Shown in pieces: positions 56,987 through 64,000 of a stretch of DNA of 64,000 nt. Location of the stretch: contig JAHYIY010000001.1 in assembly GCA_019429255.1 (NCBI GenBank), positions 62,001 through 126,000 on the forward strand. Direction: 5' to 3'. The notes below the pieces were generated by a model, which saw only the letters and a list, made by a program, of their open reading frames with translations, was not told the DNA's origin and made no database searches. This DNA comes from Desulfuromonadales bacterium. GTDB taxonomy: Bacteria > Desulfobacterota > Desulfuromonadia > Desulfuromonadales > Geopsychrobacteraceae. Position numbers and translations under genes: made by a program. How positions within the stretch are numbered: the first letter of the stretch is position 1; every line of letters begins with the position of its first letter.

Positions 56987-57967
56987 CTAAGCGCGCCCGG
57001 CACTCCCCAGCACCGCCTCATTCTTATGCTTGATCAGCTTGATCAGTTCCTTGCGCGCCGCGCCCAGGTACTTGCGCGGATCAAACTCACCGGGATCATT
57101 GGCCAGATATTCACGAATCTTCGCCGTCACGGCCAGACGGCCATCGGAATCAATATTGATTTTGCAAACGGCACTCGCCGCGGCACGACGCAACTGATCC
57201 TCCGAGACGCCGACGGCCCCCTCGAGTCTACCGCCGTACTGGTTGATCAGTTCGACATACTCGGGCACAACACTCGATGCTCCATGCAGAACGATAGGAA
57301 AGCCGGGGATGCGTCTTTCAATTTCTTCAAGGATATCAAAACGCAGAGGGGGTGGCTCTTCACCGGGTTTGACCTTGAATTTGAACGCCCCATGGCTGGT
57401 ACCGATGGAGATGGCCAGGGAATCAACACCGGTCTTGCTGACAAAATCCTCCACCTCGTCTGGCTGGGTATAGGTCGAATGCTCGGCAACCACCTCATCC
57501 TCGATCCCGGCGAGAACACCCAGTTCGCCCTCAACTGTCACATCATGGGCGCGGGCGTATTCCACCACCTTGCGGGTCAGGGCGACGTTTTCCTCGTAAG
57601 GCAGATGAGAACCATCAATCATCACCGAGGAAAAACCGGATTCGATGCAGCTTTTGCAGGTGTCAAAGGTATCACCATGATCGAGATGGAGAACAATAGG
57701 AATTTCTGATCCCATCTCGCGCGCCATGCGCACCGCACCCATAGCCATATACCGTAACATGGTTTCGTTGGCGTAACTGCGAGCCCCCTTACTGACCTGT
57801 ATAATGACGGGAGAGTTAGTTTCTGCACAAGCCACAACAATTGCCTGAAGTTGCTCCAGGTTATTGAAATTATATGCTGGTATTGCATAACCGCCTGACA
57901 CTGCAGCCTTGAACAAATCACGCGAATTTACCAGTCCCAGATCCCGATAGTTCACCACATCAGCCAT
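56987..57967 (-). CDS. fba: Class II fructose-1,6-bisphosphate aldolase
   Basis: 326 residues from ATG 57967, which has GGAGG eight bases upstream; the open frame extends to 58150 but that part is not coding-like. YAIPAYNFNNLEQLQAIV, VLHLDHGDTFDTCKSCIESGF (zinc ligands), SVMIDGSHLPYEENVALT and LAISIGTSHGAFKFK are class II motifs. Glycolysis/gluconeogenesis enzyme; divergent from the GAPDH gene. Confidence 0.96.
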   Translation of the reverse strand: MADVVNYRDLGLVNSRDLFKAAVSGGYAIPAYNFNNLEQLQAIVVACAETNSPVIIQVSKGARSYANETMLRYMAMGAVRMAREMGSEIPIVLHLDHGDTFDTCKSCIESGFSSVMIDGSHLPYEENVALTRKVVEYARAHDVTVEGELGVLAGIEDEVVAEHSTYTQPDEVEDFVSKTGVDSLAISIGTSHGAFKFKVKPGEEPPPLRFDILEEIERRIPGFPIVLHGASSVVPEYVELINQYGGRLEGAVGVSEDQLRRAAASAVCKINIDSDGRLAVTAKIREYLANDPGEFDPRKYLGAARKELIKLIKHKNEAVLGSAGRA

Positions 57968-58164
57968 GAATGATTCCTCCATATCAGTATAGATGAAGAG
58001 CATTATCCGGATAGAGTCATACCACACCGCCAACGCCCGGTTTAGAGCCTGCAAATTGTTGCAATAGCAATTTGGATCTTTTACTATACGCTTGATTTTA
58101 ACGGTTGGTATATCACATATTGTTAAAGACTTAAAAAACATTCGCAACACGAAAGGAAACGACC

Positions 58165-59604
58165 ATGGGTGAGACAGTGGTAGGGGACTATTTCAAGGAC
58201 TGGAAAGAGCGGGAGGCCATTGCCGAACTGATGATTCCGCTGATTGGCAAGCTGTACCGCGATCACGAAGTCATTTGCACCGTTTTTGACCGCAACCTCG
58301 TTAATCAGTCAACCATCGACATTCTTCGTGTTCATCGCTTTGCGCGGCAGATCATCAACCGGGAAATCTGGGTCAAGGATACCTATCCCATTCTGCAGGT
58401 CATGGCAGAGATGGATCTGGCTCCGGCCAAGGTCGATCTGGCCAAACTGGTTCTGCGCTATAGGGAACAATCAGGCAGGGACATCCGCACTTTTGTTAGT
58501 GAACAACTAAAAGGCCTGGATACCGGCAAGAGGCATCAGCTCAGTGCTCCCCGCGACGTTGTCCTCTACGGTTTTGGCCGGATCGGACGGCTGCTGGCGC
58601 GCATCCTTATTGAGCAGGCCGGTGGTGGCGACAAGTTGCGTCTGCGCGCGGCTGTCGTGCGTAAAGGCAGCGATGATGATCTCGCCAAACGCGCCAGTCT
58701 GCTGCGCCGCGATTCAGTTCATGGCCACTTTAAAGGCACCATTGTTGTTGACCAAGCACAGAGCTCGATTGTTGCCAACGGCAACCAGATCCGCATCATT
58801 TACGCCGATTCACCGGAAGAAATCGACTACACCAGCTACGGCATTAACAATGCCATCGTCATTGACAATACCGGCAAGTGGCGCGACCGCGCCGGGTTGT
58901 CACGCCATCTGCGTCCCGGCGCAACCCAGGTGCTACTGACCGCACCGGGCAAAGGGGATATTCCCAATGTCGTCTACGGCGTCAACAATGATCTGCTGGA
59001 AAGTGGCGATGCAATCCTTTCGGCAGCCAGCTGCACCACCAACGCTATTGTTCCGGTTCTTAAGGCTATCAACGACCGCTTCGGTATCGAAAACGGACAT
59101 GTCGAAACCTGCCACAGCTACACTAACGACCAGAACCTGATCGATAACTATCACAACAAAGAACGGCGTGGGCGCAGTGCCCCGTTAAACATGGTCATCA
59201 CTGAAACCGGCGCCGCCAAAGCGGTAGCCAAGGCGTTGCCGGAACTGGCCGGCAAACTCACCGGCAACGCCATCCGCGTCCCAACCCCCAACGTCTCCCT
59301 GGCGATTCTCAATCTGACATTGAATCTGGAAACCAGTGTTGAAGAGATTAATCTGTACCTGCGCGGCATGTCGTTGGAATCACCTTTGCAGGACCAGATC
59401 GACTACACCAATTCCCCGGAAGCCGTCTCCACCGACATGGTTGGTTCCAGCTACGCCGGTATCGTTGATTCCCTCGCCACCATCGTCCAGGGAAACCGCT
59501 GCGTTCTCTATATCTGGTACGACAATGAATACGGCTACAGCCATCAGGTGGTGAGAATTGTTGAGAAGGTGTCGGGGCTGAATCTGGAGACCTGGCCGAA
59601 GTAA
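58165..59604 (+). CDS. gap: Glyceraldehyde-3-phosphate dehydrogenase, long form
   Basis: 479 residues, about 140 longer than ordinary GAPDH. The extra N-terminal part (1-~128) is helical (EAIAELMIPLIGKLYRDHEV, FARQIINREIWVKDTYPIL). The dehydrogenase starts at DVVLYGFGRIGRLLARIL (NAD site) and has the catalytic Cys290 in SAASCTTNAIVPVLK, then WYDNEYGYSHQVV. This long type is known in several proteobacteria. Divergent from fba, which suggests shared control of the triose-phosphate section. AAAGGAAA precedes the ATG. Confidence 0.95.
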   Translation: MGETVVGDYFKDWKEREAIAELMIPLIGKLYRDHEVICTVFDRNLVNQSTIDILRVHRFARQIINREIWVKDTYPILQVMAEMDLAPAKVDLAKLVLRYREQSGRDIRTFVSEQLKGLDTGKRHQLSAPRDVVLYGFGRIGRLLARILIEQAGGGDKLRLRAAVVRKGSDDDLAKRASLLRRDSVHGHFKGTIVVDQAQSSIVANGNQIRIIYADSPEEIDYTSYGINNAIVIDNTGKWRDRAGLSRHLRPGATQVLLTAPGKGDIPNVVYGVNNDLLESGDAILSAASCTTNAIVPVLKAINDRFGIENGHVETCHSYTNDQNLIDNYHNKERRGRSAPLNMVITETGAAKAVAKALPELAGKLTGNAIRVPTPNVSLAILNLTLNLETSVEEINLYLRGMSLESPLQDQIDYTNSPEAVSTDMVGSSYAGIVDSLATIVQGNRCVLYIWYDNEYGYSHQVVRIVEKVSGLNLETWPK

Positions 59605-59635
59605 TTCGGGGCCTTGAATGCGCCGAATACCTTAT

Positions 59636-59675
59636 AAACAAAGCGGGATTCCGTCTCCGGGATCCCGCTTTGTTT
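59636..59675. terminator. Bidirectional terminator between gap and katG
   Basis: AAACAAAGCGGGAT (59636-59649) is the exact reverse complement of ATCCCGCTTTGTTT (59662-59675). Convergent genes end at 59604 and 59702. Confidence 0.85.
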
Positions 59676-59701
59676 CTTGGCTTTCATTTAAAACGTTACT
59701 T

Positions 59702-61984
<2,283 letters not shown>

Positions 61985-62087
61985 TTAAAAGATTGTATCA
62001 TCTTCCCGATCGATTACACGATCATCGCGAAAAAAACGAATTCATTGACAATCTCAATTCACCTATCAAGAATAATTACGAACTAGG

Positions 62088-62116
62088 AATATAACTGCAG
62101 CCTATTCGCCTGTCAA
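62088..62116 (-). promoter_or_regulatory. Sigma70-type promoter of katG
   Basis: TTGACA (62116-62111) and TATATT (62093-62088) on the minus strand with a 17-base spacer. Predicted start near 62081. Confidence 0.6.
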
Positions 62117-62128
62117 GGCGCTGGAAGC

Positions 62129-62169
62129 AAAAAAGCGGAGAACCCTTTTGTCGGATTCTCCGCTTTTTT
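62129..62169. terminator. rpsU terminator (bidirectional form)
   Basis: AAAAAAGCGGAGAA (62129-62142) pairs exactly with TTCTCCGCTTTTTT (62156-62169). Lies 36 bp after the rpsU stop on the minus strand. Confidence 0.85.
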
Positions 62170-62204
62170 ATCGTGCTGATGAATTACTTTAACGCCTTGA
62201 CCGA

Positions 62205-62402
62205 TCAGGCAAACCGCTTGATGGCGCGCATCTTCTTGCGCAGGCGACGCTGAGCTTCTTTTTCTTTGCGCTTACGCTTGATACTTGGTTTTTCGTAAAA
62301 CTTGCGCTGCTTCATTTCACGGAAAAGCCCTTCCTGCTGCAACTTACGCTTCAGGACTTTAATCGCCTTTTCGACGTTGCCGTCGATAACAGTGATTTCC
62401 AC
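62205..62402 (-). CDS. rpsU: 30S ribosomal protein S21
   Basis: 65 residues from GTG 62402 (MEITVIDGNVEKAIKVLKRK when read as Met); a TTG at 62408 would add two residues. LQQEGLFREMKQRKFYEKPSI and the basic tail KRKRKEKEAQRRLRKKM are typical of S21, which takes part in initiation on the 30S subunit. GGGGTGA lies six bases before the GTG. Stands alone with its own terminator. Confidence 0.95.
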   Translation of the reverse strand: MEITVIDGNVEKAIKVLKRKLQQEGLFREMKQRKFYEKPSIKRKRKEKEAQRRLRKKMRAIKRFA

Positions 62403-62491
62403 GAACAATCACCCCACTTTCTTCTCGATCTTTGCAGAAACTTATTGCTGCTGCAAGAGGTGGGTCTTATACACTCTTAACCCTTGGCAAG

Positions 62492-63619
62492 TCAAGGGGA
62501 TTCCCCCGGCTCTTTAATATAGAGAAAAACCCGGATGCCGCCATGAGAAAAACCGAGCAGAGGTTTTATGTGCAGTTTTTTCATCTGCACAGCAACCGTT
62601 TCGGGACACAACAGAGCACACTTCCAACGTGCGAACGCACCACCACACAGATGTTCAATATCACGATAAAATAATCGCAGGTCCGTACTGCCGCCCAGGC
62701 GGGCACCGTATGGCGGGTTGCCGATCAACAATCCGCAATCCCCCGGCGGCACCAGCTCCTGCAGTTTTCCTTCGTTGATCTCAACAGCAGGGCCCAGATC
62801 TGCGCGCTCAAGATTGGCGCGCGCGGCCAGGATCGCCCTGGGATTCGTGTCGACACCATAAATAGCAGCATGACCACAACATCGTTCCCCTTCCTTGGCC
62901 GCAATCAGCAACTGCCGCCACAAGTGCTCACGGTACTTTGGCCAGCGCATAAAAGAAAAATCGCGCCGGGTTCCGGGTGGCCTGTTCGCGGCGATCAGTC
63001 CCGCTTCAATGACAAAGGTACCGGAACCGGTCATCATATCGACCAGGGGCATTGAACCATCATAACCACAAGCCAATAATGCCGCGGCAGCGAGATTCTC
63101 GCGCAAGGGCGCAGCGCTGCGCGCCTGGCGATAACCACGGCGGTGCAGATGTTCGCCGGAACTGTCAATGGAGATCACGACATGGTCACCACTGATCCGC
63201 AACAGGACCATCTGCGCCGGGCCGGCGCCCACCACTGATGATCCTAATGCTGTACTGATGGCTTCCCGGCACACCTCGACGATGCGCCCGGTGTGCGATA
63301 AGCGTGAACGCTGGCTGGCCGCCCGGACATCGCATGCTGTCCCGGGTTTGATGTAGCGCCCCCAGGGCAGGCGTACCAGACGCTGAAACAGGGTCGGGAA
63401 ATCGCGGGCAGTCAGCGATCCCAGACGCACCAGAATGCGGTTTGCGCTACGCAACCAGAGGTTGGCCAGGTAGATATCACGGACCCCACCGCTAGTAAAA
63501 CCGACCCCACCCTTTACCGGCTCCTGGGGGCACAAACCCAACCCGACAAGCTCCTGAAAACAGATGGCCTCAAGTCCGGGAGGCGTAACCGCAAAGCAAT
63601 CTCTTGGTGAATCTTTCAT
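62492..63619 (-). CDS. THUMP-domain rRNA methyltransferase (RlmL N-terminal type)
   Basis: 375 residues from ATG 63619 (AAGG seven bases upstream). An N-terminal ferredoxin-like/THUMP region (CFAVTPPGLEAICFQELVGLGL, GGVGFTSGGVRDIYLANLWLRSANRI) binds RNA; the C-terminal methyltransferase has MPLVDMMTGSGTFVIEAGLIA (SAM site) and LLIGNPPYGARLGG (NPPY). It resembles the m2G2445-forming part of RlmL and lacks the RlmK half. Exact target inferred. Confidence 0.9.
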   Translation of the reverse strand: MKDSPRDCFAVTPPGLEAICFQELVGLGLCPQEPVKGGVGFTSGGVRDIYLANLWLRSANRILVRLGSLTARDFPTLFQRLVRLPWGRYIKPGTACDVRAASQRSRLSHTGRIVEVCREAISTALGSSVVGAGPAQMVLLRISGDHVVISIDSSGEHLHRRGYRQARSAAPLRENLAAAALLACGYDGSMPLVDMMTGSGTFVIEAGLIAANRPPGTRRDFSFMRWPKYREHLWRQLLIAAKEGERCCGHAAIYGVDTNPRAILAARANLERADLGPAVEINEGKLQELVPPGDCGLLIGNPPYGARLGGSTDLRLFYRDIEHLCGGAFARWKCALLCPETVAVQMKKLHIKPLLGFSHGGIRVFLYIKEPGESP

Positions 63620-63789
63620 GATCAAACCTTTCGCCGGCACAGCAACAGAAACTCCTACGCAGATAGATACAGACAGTAACAATCTGCAGTTATTGAAAAA
63701 AGAGAAATACGTACCCCCCATGGCCTTTTTTATGTGATATAAGAGGGAAAATCAGCCGTCAGAACCAGAACGAGCAAACGGAAATACAG

Positions 63790-64000
63790 ATGAATTTCAA
63801 ACGTTACTTCAAAACTGATCAGCAACTCGTTCTGCAACATCAGAACGATCAATCGTCAGCCACCAGGCGTACCGAGTTGCTGATTGTTTCTGTGGCAGAG
63901 GTGGAAGGCAACCAGCTGATCGTCAACTCCCCCTATGGCAGCGACGTTGTTGAGCACTACGCCATCTCCCCCGACACGGTTATAGAAGTCACCACTGACG
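63790..64000 (+). CDS. Start of an unrecognised protein (partial; possibly PilZ/YcgR-like)
   Basis: The first 70 codons of an ORF that runs off the right edge. The sequence MNFKRYFKTDQQLVLQHQ with LLIVSVAEVEGNQLIVNSPYG resembles N-terminal beta-barrel (PilZN/YcgR-type) regions that precede c-di-GMP-binding PilZ domains, but the PilZ motifs would be outside the window. ATG 63790 is preceded by a weak ACGGAAA site. Divergent from the methyltransferase gene. Confidence 0.5.
   Translation, partial: MNFKRYFKTDQQLVLQHQNDQSSATRRTELLIVSVAEVEGNQLIVNSPYGSDVVEHYAISPDTVIEVTTD

Overview
This window looks like a chromosomal segment of an anaerobic deltaproteobacterium of the Desulfuromonadales type (Desulfuromonas/Pelobacter/Geobacter relatives). 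That is an inference from gene content and order: a cell-division/cell-wall (dcw) cluster next to a CorC-type protein, a small c3-like multihaem cytochrome, a tungstate/molybdopterin locus, the carboxynorspermidine-type polyamine route, a ThiE-ThiD fusion and a DUF3343 protein. I see no rRNA, tRNA, CRISPR array, complete insertion sequence or prophage.

Layout. 1-540: tail of a probable MOSC-domain gene and a small glycine-rich lipoprotein. 703-2424: a radical SAM protein. 2915-19900 (minus): the dcw operon mraZ-rsmH-ftsL-ftsI-murE-murF-mraY-murD-ftsW-murG-murC-ddl-ftsQ-ftsA-ftsZ, densely packed with start/stop overlaps but without murB; a sigma70-type promoter and three 10-bp-spaced repeats lie at its head. 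20097-24839: corC-like gene, ligA, acylphosphatase, and a NapH-like membrane ferredoxin. 25313-32489 (plus): a tungsten/molybdenum island of a di-Mop molbindin, TupABC tungstate transporter, two MoeA proteins (the second fused to a periplasmic-binding-protein-like domain) and a helix-turn-helix protein carrying the same PBP-like domain. 32511-36374 (minus): rnhB-yraN-nadE-rsmI. 36448-40039 (minus): ffh-rpsP-rimM-trmD-rplS. 40126-42479: DUF3343 protein, small membrane protein, dciA, a tRNA methyltransferase and a tetrahaem cytochrome. 42593-47674 (minus): purE, purD, purH, alr. 47846-50677 (plus): thiED and thiC. 50751-55309 (minus): speA, nspC and carboxynorspermidine dehydrogenase. 55611-61894: ChaN-like lipoprotein with a PDZ domain, fructose-bisphosphate aldolase, long-form GAPDH, katG. 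62205-64000: rpsU, a THUMP/RlmL-type methyltransferase, and the start of an unrecognised gene.

Two things stand out. First, the tungstate island couples uptake, storage, cofactor insertion and a likely cytoplasmic sensor: the same PBP-like module is on a MoeA and on a DNA-binding protein, and the leader of the first gene has a sigma54-like promoter, palindromes and competing hairpins. Second, a family of 143-144 bp miniature transposable elements (three copies) with 13-bp terminal inverted repeats and 8-bp target duplications sits in three intergenic regions, one of them splitting rplS from trmD.
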